Shown in pieces: positions 42,987 to 51,067 of a stretch of DNA of 64,000 nucleotides (positions within the stretch are counted from its first letter, which is position 1; each line of letters begins with the position of its first letter). The DNA lies in assembly GCF_002742335.1 (NCBI RefSeq), contig NZ_MDGR01000007.1, forward strand, positions 2,422,501 to 2,486,500. The letters run 5' to 3'. The stretch comes from Reichenbachiella sp. 5M10 (GTDB lineage Bacteria > Bacteroidota > Bacteroidia > Cytophagales > Cyclobacteriaceae). The notes under the pieces are model-generated. The model searched no databases, was not told the DNA's origin, and saw nothing but the letters and a program-made list of their open reading frames with translations. The position numbers were made by a program, and so were the translations under genes.

Positions 42987-44027
42987 ATGAAAAAATTTCA
43001 AATCAGTGCCCCAGACCAATCCCTCGCTGCACGCATCCAGCACAAAATAGACTTCAAGACCAAACCGGTCGGTTCACTCGGACAACTGGAGCGCATTGGC
43101 AAAAAAATCGCCTTGATCCAACAAAGCCTAGCGCCACAATTGCAAGCCCCTTCCATGCTGGTGTTCGCTGGTGATCATGGGCTCACCGAAGAAGGTATCA
43201 GCGCCTTCCCTCCAGAAGTCACCCACCAAATGGTCCTTAATTTCTTATCAGGTGGAGCAGCGATCAATGTCTTTTGTCTACAGCATGATATTCACCTTCA
43301 AGTCATCGATGCAGGAGTCAACCACACCTTCCCCTACCACCCTGACCTCATTGACCGAAAAATCGCCTTTGGTACTGCCAACAGCCTCCACCAAGAGGCA
43401 ATTACTACCGAAGAACTAGACCAGGCCCTTTCCGCAGGTTCAAAACTAGTGGAAGGCCGCTACCGAACCGGATGCAACATCATGGGCTTTGGTGAGATGG
43501 GCATTGGCAATACCTCAGCAGCTAGCCTACTCATGGCCGCATTTACAGACTACCCACTCAGCGAATGCATCGGCAAGGGCACAGGAGTAGATTCTGCGGG
43601 ACTACAACACAAAACCAAAGTCATCCACCAAGTGTTCGAAAAACATCAACCCAAAATCCATGACCCGCTGCACTTCTTTCGAAGTGTCGCAGGTCTCGAA
43701 ATGGCCATGATGCTCGGTGCAATGCTACAAGCCGCCGAATACCGTATGACTCTCCTCATTGATGGCTTCATCGCTTCATCCGTCTATCTGACTGCTTGCC
43801 AACTATACCCTGAAATCTCAGGTTATGCACTCTGCTGTCATCAATCCAACGAACAAGGGCACCAGAAACTTCTCGATCACCTCGGGCAAGAAACCATCCT
43901 CCAACTCAACATGCGACTGGGTGAAGGAACTGGTTGTGCCCTCGCCTACCCAATCGTAGCTTCCAGTGTAGCGTTTCTACAAGACATGGCCAGTTTCGAG
44001 TCGGCCTCCATCTCTCAAAAATCATGA
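42987..44027 (+). CDS. cobT: Nicotinate-nucleotide-dimethylbenzimidazole phosphoribosyltransferase CobT
   Basis: A 346-aa CobT. The ATG at 42987 (MKKFQISAPDQSL) is chosen because the upstream part of the frame overlaps cobU. Family features are KTKPVGSLGQLERI, the loop VFAGDHGLTEEGISAFP, GFGEMGIGNTSAAS and the catalytic Glu in MRLGEGTGCALAYP. It activates the lower base to alpha-ribazole phosphate. Its 3' end overlaps the cobS start (ATGA), so the two are translationally coupled. Confidence 0.95.
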   Translation: MKKFQISAPDQSLAARIQHKIDFKTKPVGSLGQLERIGKKIALIQQSLAPQLQAPSMLVFAGDHGLTEEGISAFPPEVTHQMVLNFLSGGAAINVFCLQHDIHLQVIDAGVNHTFPYHPDLIDRKIAFGTANSLHQEAITTEELDQALSAGSKLVEGRYRTGCNIMGFGEMGIGNTSAASLLMAAFTDYPLSECIGKGTGVDSAGLQHKTKVIHQVFEKHQPKIHDPLHFFRSVAGLEMAMMLGAMLQAAEYRMTLLIDGFIASSVYLTACQLYPEISGYALCCHQSNEQGHQKLLDHLGQETILQLNMRLGEGTGCALAYPIVASSVAFLQDMASFESASISQKS

Positions 44028-44800
44028 TCAAGAAAGAGCTCCACACCTTCCTCACTGCGGTGATGTTTTACACCCGCATCCCCTGTCCCAAATGGGTGGA
44101 TCACTCCGCTGATCAACTCAACCGAGCCACACGCTACTTTCCCCTCGTCGGGTGGATCGTGGGAGCCGTGACCGCTGCTGTATACTTAGGCGCGAGTTAC
44201 GCAGTGCCTAGCAATATCGCTATCCTATTCTCCATGATTGCAGGCATTTTATTGACTGGTGCATTCCACGAAGATGGTTTTGCTGACGTCTGTGATGGAT
44301 TTGGAGGAGGCTGGACCAAAGAAAAAATTCTCTCCATCATGAAGGACTCAGTCCTTGGAGCTTATGGAGTGATCGGTATCACGTTGTTGCTCCTACTCAA
44401 GTACCTCGCCCTTGTAGAAATCACCACACAGAGAGATACTCTCGATATAGTATTTGCTCTATGGCTAGGACATTCACTGAGTCGCACTACTTCGGTATGG
44501 GTCATCTATACAGGACAATACGTCCGCGAAAACGAAGATGCCAAGGCCAAACCGATCGCCAAACAAATGGGGCTTGGCAGCTTCGTCACTGCCAATATCC
44601 TAGGCATACTTCCTCTAGTTTTCTTTTGGAAAATAGAAATACTTGCCATAATGATCTCAGTGACTTTTGTTAAAATGTACTTTTCACGCTATTTCAACAA
44701 ATGGATAGGTGGGTACACAGGAGATTGTCTGGGTGCAGTACAGCAAGTCGCTGAAGTCGTCATATATTTGAGTTTGATTGCCCTATGGAAATATATCTAG
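44024..44800 (+). CDS. cobS: Adenosylcobinamide-GDP ribazoletransferase CobS
   Basis: A 258-aa membrane enzyme. The ATG at 44024 overlaps the cobT stop codon. Opening FLTAVMFYTRIPCP and the motif TGAFHEDGFADVCDGFGGG, with its cluster of acidic residues for metal binding, are diagnostic; KDSVLGAYGVIG follows. Six or so membrane spans are visible. It joins adenosyl-GDP-cobinamide with alpha-ribazole (phosphate). The last 16 bases overlap cobC. Confidence 0.95.
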   Translation: MIKKELHTFLTAVMFYTRIPCPKWVDHSADQLNRATRYFPLVGWIVGAVTAAVYLGASYAVPSNIAILFSMIAGILLTGAFHEDGFADVCDGFGGGWTKEKILSIMKDSVLGAYGVIGITLLLLLKYLALVEITTQRDTLDIVFALWLGHSLSRTTSVWVIYTGQYVRENEDAKAKPIAKQMGLGSFVTANILGILPLVFFWKIEILAIMISVTFVKMYFSRYFNKWIGGYTGDCLGAVQQVAEVVIYLSLIALWKYI

Positions 44801-45345
44801 TACGACACACCACCCCGGACATCGGCAAAGACACTTGCTACGGACAGTCCAACGTCCCCCTTGCCAAAGGTTACCAAGCCGAAATGGCGCATACGTCTTC
44901 GCTATTGCCAGATACAATAGACCAGTGCTACACCAGTCCTCTTCTCCGCTGCAAAACATTAGCCTATGAACTTGCCGAACAAGTGGTCACCGACTCACGG
45001 CTTCTCGAGCTGAATTTTGGTGACTGGGAACTCAAACTCTGGGACCAAATCCAAAACGACCAACTCACTCTCTGGATGAAGAATTACGTTGACCATGGGC
45101 CACCCCAAGGTGAAAGTTATCAACAGCTCGCAGACCGTGTAACTCTGGCATGGAATGAAATCACCACCTCTCCTTACGAAACAGTCGTTCTCGTTTGTCA
45201 CGCAGGAGTAATCCGAGCCCTACTCGCTCAGCTGCTCAACCTAGACCTACAGGATAGCTTTAAACTACAAGTAGACTATGGTAGCGTCACCAAAGTCACC
45301 CTCAATCAAAACCTAACCACTATCTGCTACACCAATCGACGATGA
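44785..45345 (+). CDS. cobC: Alpha-ribazole phosphatase CobC-like (histidine phosphatase family)
   Basis: A 186-aa phosphoglycerate-mutase-like phosphatase. The phospho-His is in YLVRHTTPD (His8), with YTSPLLRCKTLA and ELNFGDWEL as the family landmarks and the second His in VCHAGVIRALL. Placed between cobS and the DUF71 gene with overlaps on both sides, it should dephosphorylate alpha-ribazole 5'-phosphate or adenosylcobalamin 5'-phosphate, the last step of lower-loop assembly. Confidence 0.9.
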   Translation: MEIYLVRHTTPDIGKDTCYGQSNVPLAKGYQAEMAHTSSLLPDTIDQCYTSPLLRCKTLAYELAEQVVTDSRLLELNFGDWELKLWDQIQNDQLTLWMKNYVDHGPPQGESYQQLADRVTLAWNEITTSPYETVVLVCHAGVIRALLAQLLNLDLQDSFKLQVDYGSVTKVTLNQNLTTICYTNRR

Positions 45346-46049
45346 AAAAAACACGCATATCTGTAAGTTGGAGTGGAGGCAAAGACTCTGCCTACATGCT
45401 CTATCGCCTGCTAGCCGATCCTGAGTATATGGTCGTAGAACTACACACAGCCCTCTCCGTCCAAACTCACCGCGTTTCCATGCACGGCGTGTCGAAAGAC
45501 CTCATTCAAGCGCAAGCCGATGCACTGGGCCTCCCTCTGGTCTTCCTATCCATACCGGCGGATCAAACCAATGCCAGCTACGAAAAAGTCCTCGCCAAGT
45601 ACTACCACAGCCTCAAAAAAAAGAATATTTACCACATTGCTTCTGGCGATCTCTTCCTCCAAGACCTCAAAATCTATCGTGACAATCTCTTTGCGAATCA
45701 TGACATGATAGGGGTATACCCGCTATGGCAGGAAAACACCTCTCAAATGATCCTTGATGTATTGAATCTCGGATTCAAAACCGTGCTGTGTTGCACCAAA
45801 CAAGAACTCTTCCCTAGGAGTCTCTGTGGTCATGTACTCACGCATGACCTGATCGAAAACCTCCCTGACACAGTGGACCCATGTGGGGAAAATGGCGAAT
45901 ACCACTCTTTTGTATTCGATGGACCGATCTTTCAAAACACGATTTCCTATCAGGTACACGAGATCACCAATCACACGTATGAATATACCGTCGACGACCA
46001 AACCCAAACCACCCACTTTGAGTTCGCTGACCTTCGATTGGTTTTATAG
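45342..46049 (+). CDS. DUF71/Dph6-family PP-loop ATPase, probable B12-salvage type
   Basis: A 235-aa protein. The PP-loop ATP pyrophosphatase motif is SWSGGKDSAYMLYRL at the N-terminus, and the DUF71 mark DPCGENGEYHSFVFDGP lies near residue 185. Eukaryotic and archaeal relatives are diphthine-ammonia ligases, but bacteria lack diphthamide. Comparative genomics has proposed that a bacterial branch of DUF71 acts in B12 salvage. This gene overlaps cobC by 4 bp and ends the riboswitch-controlled operon, which supports that view. The reaction is unknown; an ATP-dependent amidation of a corrinoid or lower-ligand precursor is possible. The 240 bp downstream to 46289 shows nothing recognisable. Confidence 0.82.
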   Translation: MKKTRISVSWSGGKDSAYMLYRLLADPEYMVVELHTALSVQTHRVSMHGVSKDLIQAQADALGLPLVFLSIPADQTNASYEKVLAKYYHSLKKKNIYHIASGDLFLQDLKIYRDNLFANHDMIGVYPLWQENTSQMILDVLNLGFKTVLCCTKQELFPRSLCGHVLTHDLIENLPDTVDPCGENGEYHSFVFDGPIFQNTISYQVHEITNHTYEYTVDDQTQTTHFEFADLRLVL

Positions 46050-46289
46050 CCTATTGCCCAATATCCATGTAGATTTTCTCTCATTGATCTCACTGATCTT
46101 CTGCACAATTAAGTAGCTACAATTTTTTCTTTTCTATAGAATCGCTATGTTTATGGCTTGTATAGGTATCATTCGTCGAGTATATCTTGGATGAGTACGC
46201 TTATATCCACCTTTCACCTAATTTTACACCCGTCGGTTACTATTGCTCAATGAGATAGATATACGGACACGACATAAAACCAAACCCTA

Positions 46290-47534
46290 ATGTTTAAGAA
46301 ATTCTGGCTAGACACCATTTACGCACTCGTATTCATCCTTGTTCTTGGACTTGCTGTCAACCAACTCTTTGCTTTCAAGGTCTTCGACATCTTTGATCCA
46401 ATTGGAGATGCCTTTGCGGACATGGAGAGTACGGACATCGTTTTTTCTCAAATCAACGAAGATCAGCTTGCTGAAGAAAACATCATTATCGTCAACGTAG
46501 GCGACCTCAATAGAAAAGGCATTGCAGACCTAGTCAACATCATCAACATGGCCGAACCCGCTGTGATTGGCATGGATATGTTTTTTTACAACCTCAAAGA
46601 AGACACTCTAGGTGATATTGCCTTGGCACAGGCTTTTTCGCAGGTAGAAAATCTCGTAACAGTCAGCAAACTCCTCGAGCCCAATGAAAACAATGGGTTC
46701 GATTCATTGGCAACTTCCCACCCCTTGTTTAGTCAATTTGGAGAGACGGCTTTCGCCAACTTCATCACTGGTGCCGCTGATCAAGATGACATCAAAGTAT
46801 GTCGCTCTTTTGCACCAAGAGAAGTGGTCAATGGAGAAAAAGAGTATGCCTTGTCCGTCAAGCTTGCCTCTTATCTAGACTCGGCCAAAACCAACCAATT
46901 TCTCGCAAGAGACAAAGATGTAGAGGTCATCAACTACAAAGGCAATATTTTTGACTATGGAGCTACCGAGTCCCCCATCACCTACTTCGCGCTCGACTGG
47001 TACCAAGTATACGAAGGGCAATTTGCTCCTGAATTGATCAAAGACAAATGTGTATTGTTCTGTTTCTTAGGCTCTGAGCTAGGAGATAGAAAAGCACTTG
47101 AAGACAAATATTTCACTCCTCTCAATGCTCACTATGCAGGCAAAGGACACGCAGACATGTTTGGAGGTGTCGTCCATGCCAATGCCATTTCAATGATATT
47201 GGAAGCCAACTACATTGATGAAATGAACGACAACCTAGAAGCTCTCATCGCCATCTTCTTGCTCTATCTCAACATCGTGCTGTTTGCTTTCATCTACCAT
47301 ACGATGCCCTCTTGGTATGATGGTTTGACAAAACTTATACAATTAATTGAAGCTTCTACGTTATTTAGTCTAGGATTGATCCTATTTACGGTCTACGATT
47401 ACAAAATAGACACCACGTGGATGATTGTAGGTGTATTGATCGCAGGGGATGCCCTAGAAGTATATTTTGGAGTAGTCAAGAATCTTTTCACAAAAGAAGG
47501 GAGAAAGGATTTAACTCGAATAGGAAAACTATAA
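46290..47534 (+). CDS. CHASE2-domain membrane protein without output domain
   Basis: A 414-aa protein. One N-terminal span (TIYALVFILVLGLAVNQLF) is followed by a periplasmic CHASE2 sensor domain (about 30-320) with IIIVNVGDLNRKGIADLVNI, AVIGMDMFF and the end GVVHANAISMILEANYI. Three C-terminal membrane spans lie at about 325-400, and the tail (KEGRKDLTRIGKL) is short. CHASE2 proteins usually continue into a kinase, cyclase or phosphatase, none of which is present. It is followed by two secreted FecR-like proteins, a pairing seen with CHASE2 elsewhere. The signal may be passed to a separate protein; the ligand is unknown. Confidence 0.78.
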   Translation: MFKKFWLDTIYALVFILVLGLAVNQLFAFKVFDIFDPIGDAFADMESTDIVFSQINEDQLAEENIIIVNVGDLNRKGIADLVNIINMAEPAVIGMDMFFYNLKEDTLGDIALAQAFSQVENLVTVSKLLEPNENNGFDSLATSHPLFSQFGETAFANFITGAADQDDIKVCRSFAPREVVNGEKEYALSVKLASYLDSAKTNQFLARDKDVEVINYKGNIFDYGATESPITYFALDWYQVYEGQFAPELIKDKCVLFCFLGSELGDRKALEDKYFTPLNAHYAGKGHADMFGGVVHANAISMILEANYIDEMNDNLEALIAIFLLYLNIVLFAFIYHTMPSWYDGLTKLIQLIEASTLFSLGLILFTVYDYKIDTTWMIVGVLIAGDALEVYFGVVKNLFTKEGRKDLTRIGKL

Positions 47535-47561
47535 ATTTGTAATTCATTAATATTTTATATC

Positions 47562-48485
47562 ATGAGAACTAAACTAATATTTTCAACTCTTTTGATATTC
47601 TTTCTAGTCAACGTCAGCTATGGACAAGGTTTCGTCTTTCGCGTATTGGCTAGTAAGGGTGCCAATCAAGTAAAAAAGGGAGTAAACGGAGAGATTGTCC
47701 CTCTAAAAACTGGAGCGACATTGATGAGTGGTGACGAACTGATAGCGGCTGATGGAGCTTATATTGGACTCATGCACAAAACAGGTAGAACCATAGAAGT
47801 AAGGAACTCAGGCGTGACTAAAATCACGGATTTGGAATCCAAACTTGCTAAATCACAAAACGACGTAGCAAACAAATACGCACAGTTTGTGATGAATAAA
47901 ATGAACGAAGGGGACGGTGATGTAAACCGAAACTATCGTCAAAACATGAAAGCTACAGGAGCTGTAGAGCGTGCTACATCAAGTAGTGCCCTCAAAGTCA
48001 TGCTCCCGAGTTCAGTAGATATATTGAATCCTCAAGCCATCATTCGTTGGACCGAAGCTCCAGGAGTAGAAAACCCAGCTTATATAGTTAGTATCAAGAA
48101 CATCTTTGACGAAGAAATCTTCAAAGCTGAGACACAAAAGACTAGCTTGGCAGTAGACTTTGATAACGAAAATCTAGCCAATGAGCGTTTGGTTATCTTG
48201 ACAGTCAAAGTCAAAGAGCAGAGCGACATTGTATCTGGGGATTATGGGATCAAAAGAATCTCTGCAGACGATGCAGCAGCTATCAATGAAAACCTCGAAG
48301 AGTTGAGAGCAGAGATTTCGGATGATTCTCCACTCAACAAGCTGATCTTTGCTTCATTCTATGAAGAAAACAACTTGATTTTGGATGCAGTTACAGAATA
48401 TGAAGAAGCCATCCAAGAAGCTCCAGAAGTAGATGACTTCAAAATGATCTATGACGATTTCTTAATCAAGAATGGTCTACAATAA
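47562..48485 (+). CDS. Secreted FecR-like protein, first of a tandem pair
   Basis: A 307-aa protein with signal peptide (cleavage near SYGQG). Residues about 25-95 resemble a FecR domain (LKTGATLMSGDELIAADGAY, then IGLMHKTGRTIEVRNSG). A middle Fn3-like segment (VDILNPQAIIRWTEAPG, about 150-225) is followed by a helical C-terminus (SPLNKLIFASFYEENNLILD) that resembles a single TPR hairpin. It lacks the membrane span of anti-sigma FecR proteins. It is 27 bp after the CHASE2 gene and is a paralogue of the protein encoded at 48613-49512. A role as periplasmic partner of the CHASE2 sensor is inferred. Confidence 0.68.
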   Translation: MRTKLIFSTLLIFFLVNVSYGQGFVFRVLASKGANQVKKGVNGEIVPLKTGATLMSGDELIAADGAYIGLMHKTGRTIEVRNSGVTKITDLESKLAKSQNDVANKYAQFVMNKMNEGDGDVNRNYRQNMKATGAVERATSSSALKVMLPSSVDILNPQAIIRWTEAPGVENPAYIVSIKNIFDEEIFKAETQKTSLAVDFDNENLANERLVILTVKVKEQSDIVSGDYGIKRISADDAAAINENLEELRAEISDDSPLNKLIFASFYEENNLILDAVTEYEEAIQEAPEVDDFKMIYDDFLIKNGLQ

Positions 48486-48511
48486 GGACTTACAGAAAAA
48501 TTAATGAATTT

Positions 48512-48540
48512 AACCGCATCTTCGGATGCGGTTTTTTTTG
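48512..48540 (+). terminator. Intrinsic terminator with TTCG tetraloop
   Basis: AACCGCATC and GATGCGGTT flank a TTCG loop and are followed by eight T. It ends the CHASE2 and first FecR-like transcript, so the second paralogue needs its own promoter or readthrough. Confidence 0.92.
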
Positions 48541-48612
48541 TCCTTAACTATAAGTAGTCTAATTTTAATAGCGAGCTAATCTCAAACAACACTCGTTTAA
48601 ATTTCAACCACG

Positions 48613-49512
48613 ATGAAAACACGCATCAGTATTCTATTCACCTGTATTGTACTTCTGTCGGCACAGTCTATGGCTCAGACGTTTGAGTTTCGCGTACTGG
48701 CCAACAAAGGGGCCAACAAGGTACAAACTACCAATACCACAGCTCCGGTATTTCTGCGTACAGGAATCAAATTGAATGAAGGTGATGCACTGATTGTAGG
48801 ACAAAACCCCTACGTCGGTTTGATGCACAAATCTGGACAAACTGTAGAAGTAAAAGAACCTGGCAATATCACTATTGAGGATCTACAAGCAAAATTGACC
48901 AAATCAGACAACAGCGCTTCAAATCGCTATGCAAAATTTGTTCTCAACAAAGCAGATGCTACACAAGATGTGAATGGCAATCTAACTAGAGCAGTCCACA
49001 GAGCCAACAGTACCGCGATCGAATTGATGATTCCTCAGTCTGTGCAGGTGTACAACCCAGAAGCCACGCTACGTTGGAACTCCGTGGGTGACAGTGCCTA
49101 CTACTTCATCACCATCAAGAACATTTTTGACGAAGAGATATTTACTGCTGAGACGGACAAAACATACCTCAGCATCAACTTCAATGATGAAAACTTAGCT
49201 GAAGAACAGCTGATCACAGTACAAGTGACCGTCAAAGGAAACGAAGAGCTATTCTCCCCAAGCTACGGAATTGAAAGACTACCTGTAGAAGATCAAATTG
49301 ATCTTCAAGAAGAGCTTGATGCAATCAAAGCAGAAATCCCTTATGATTCTCCATTGAGCAAATTAATTCTTGCGTCGTTTTATGAAGAGCATGGTCTATT
49401 GCTAGATGCCATCACTCAATACGAGGAGATCATTGCAAACGACCCTGACGTAGAAGATTTTCAAGTATTGTACGGGGAATTTCTCATCAACAATGGATTG
49501 AGTCAACTGTAA
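48613..49512 (+). CDS. Secreted FecR-like protein, second of a tandem pair
   Basis: A 299-aa paralogue of the preceding protein. The signal peptide ends at SMAQT; FEFRVLANKGANKVQ, GDALIVGQNPYVGLMHKSGQ and IKNIFDEEIFTAETDKT match the first copy almost segment by segment, including the C-terminal SPLSKLILASFYEEHGLLLD. The domain order is the same: FecR-like, Fn3-like, short TPR-like tail. It is separated from copy one by a strong terminator, so the two may be expressed differently. The stop codon lies inside a hairpin shared with convergent pyrB. Confidence 0.68.
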   Translation: MKTRISILFTCIVLLSAQSMAQTFEFRVLANKGANKVQTTNTTAPVFLRTGIKLNEGDALIVGQNPYVGLMHKSGQTVEVKEPGNITIEDLQAKLTKSDNSASNRYAKFVLNKADATQDVNGNLTRAVHRANSTAIELMIPQSVQVYNPEATLRWNSVGDSAYYFITIKNIFDEEIFTAETDKTYLSINFNDENLAEEQLITVQVTVKGNEELFSPSYGIERLPVEDQIDLQEELDAIKAEIPYDSPLSKLILASFYEEHGLLLDAITQYEEIIANDPDVEDFQVLYGEFLINNGLSQL

Positions 49513-49521
49513 GTTGACTCA
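49499..49521. terminator. Hairpin spanning the stop codons of two convergent genes
   Basis: TGAGTCAACT (49499-49508) and AGTTGACTCA (49512-49521) are perfect complements with a three-base loop. The stop of the FecR-like gene (49510-49512) and the stop of pyrB (49519-49521) both lie inside it. No T-run follows, so it may protect or shorten mRNA ends more than terminate. Confidence 0.55.
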
Positions 49522-50442
49522 GGCTACACTTGCCAAGAGATACAAAACAGCCATTCTCGTTGCTACACCATTTTCGACTTGATCCAAAATAATAGAGTGA
49601 TGAGAATCAGCTACATCACTCGTCAATTCCACTCCCCTATTGATTGGACCTGGGTGCATGATGACAATTTCCTTGTTCAAACTATCCAAGAGCTGTTTAT
49701 TCACCCCAAAATACAGTGAATACTCTCTCAAAGAAGGAAAATACTTGATTTGTTGTCTCTCCAATTGTATCCTCAATACATTGGCTATATCGCACCATTC
49801 TAAAGCTTGACGCACGTCTGAAACAACTTTGACACCAAAGGAAGAAATATACTTGGGCACCAGCGTAGCTGGCCCACAGATCATGACATTGGCACCTAGC
49901 TTCTGCAAAGCAAAGATATTGGACAGAGCCACTCGAGAATGAATGATATCTCCAATGATTGCGACATTCTTTCCCTCCAAATCTCCAACGCGTTCGCGCA
50001 TCGAATAAGTATCCAACAAAGCTTGCGTGGGGTGCTCATGCGTCCCATCACCCGCATTGACAATGTTGGCATTGATGTGATTGGAAAGAAAGTGGGGCGC
50101 CCCTGGAGAGCTATGCCTCATCACGATCATATCTACTTTCATCGCTAAGATGTTGTTGACCGTATCGAGTAGCGTCTCTCCCTTTTTGACCGAACTACCC
50201 GATGCAGAAAAATTAATCACATCCGCAGAGAGTCGCTTTTCTGCCAATTCGAAAGACAATTTAGTCCGTGTAGAGTTCTCAAAGAAAACGTTGGCAATGG
50301 TAATGTCCCGCAGCGAAGGTACTTTCTTGATCGGTCGATTGATGACGTCCTTGAAATTGTCTGCAGTTTCGAATATCAATTGGATATCCTCTCTGGTCAA
50401 ATCCTTGATACCCAATAAATGTTTGCTACTTAACTGACTCAT
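49519..50442 (-). CDS. pyrB: Aspartate carbamoyltransferase catalytic subunit
   Basis: A 307-aa PyrB. The carbamoyl-phosphate loop is FFENSTRTKLSFE, with MRHSSPGAPHFLS, GDGTHEHPTQALLD and HPGPINRGVEL as further family motifs. It condenses carbamoyl phosphate and aspartate to carbamoyl-aspartate in pyrimidine synthesis. The start overlaps the pyrR stop by 4 bp. No pyrI regulatory subunit gene is adjacent, so it is probably the unregulated trimeric form, as in the PyrR-controlled operons of other bacteria. Confidence 0.95.
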   Translation of the reverse strand: MSQLSSKHLLGIKDLTREDIQLIFETADNFKDVINRPIKKVPSLRDITIANVFFENSTRTKLSFELAEKRLSADVINFSASGSSVKKGETLLDTVNNILAMKVDMIVMRHSSPGAPHFLSNHINANIVNAGDGTHEHPTQALLDTYSMRERVGDLEGKNVAIIGDIIHSRVALSNIFALQKLGANVMICGPATLVPKYISSFGVKVVSDVRQALEWCDIANVLRIQLERQQIKYFPSLREYSLYFGVNKQLLDSLNKEIVIMHPGPINRGVELTSDVADSHHSIILDQVENGVATRMAVLYLLASVA

Positions 50443-50987
50443 GATTTAGATTTATCAATCAACCAAATTTTATCTTCTTTCTTGCCTTGTTCGGTGAGTT
50501 CCACCAATACCTTTTGTGAAAAAACCGTATTGACTTGCTTGCCAATATAATTGGCTTCTACTGGAATATGTCTACTATGAATCCGATCGATCAGGGCCAG
50601 AAACTCCACCTTGGCTGGACGTCCAAAGGCACTCATAGCATCCATGGCAGACTTGACTGACCTACCCGTATAGAGTACATCATCAATCAAAATCACGTTT
50701 TTATCCTCTATGATAAAGGGAATTTTCGTCTCGTTGGGAGTCAACGGTTCCTCGCGCCTTCTGAAATCATCTCGGTAAAAGGTAATATCCAAATACCCTA
50801 TCTCAATAGGCTTTTGGATGATCTCTTCCAGCTTGGATTTTATTCTTTCGGCCAAATACACTCCTTTTGGCTGAAGGCCAATCAAAACTGTATTTTCAAA
50901 AGCTTGATGATTTTCAATAAGCTGATGACAAAGGCGGGAAATCGTGATACTTAAGTGTTTGTTATTAAGTAGGAGTCTTTTCTGCAT
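50439..50987 (-). CDS. pyrR: PyrR phosphoribosyltransferase-family regulator
   Basis: A 182-aa PRTase-fold protein. The ATG at 50987 (MQKRLLLNNKHLSITISRL) is preferred; another lies 6 codons upstream. The PRPP loop is VILIDDVLYTGRSVKSAMDA, and LIGLQPKGVYLAERI precedes it. PyrR proteins bind pyr mRNA in Gram-positives and can act as uracil phosphoribosyltransferase. Direct coupling to pyrB supports a regulatory or salvage role. No leader hairpin pair was recognised in the 80 bp upstream, so the RNA-binding role is uncertain here. Confidence 0.9.
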   Translation of the reverse strand: MQKRLLLNNKHLSITISRLCHQLIENHQAFENTVLIGLQPKGVYLAERIKSKLEEIIQKPIEIGYLDITFYRDDFRRREEPLTPNETKIPFIIEDKNVILIDDVLYTGRSVKSAMDAMSAFGRPAKVEFLALIDRIHSRHIPVEANYIGKQVNTVFSQKVLVELTEQGKKEDKIWLIDKSKS

Positions 50988-51067
50988 GAGCTTATAATTA
51001 AGCAAATATAGAGAGACCTAAATCAGAATGAAAAGCATTTGTCCATAAGATTCAATTGACCTTTCAT

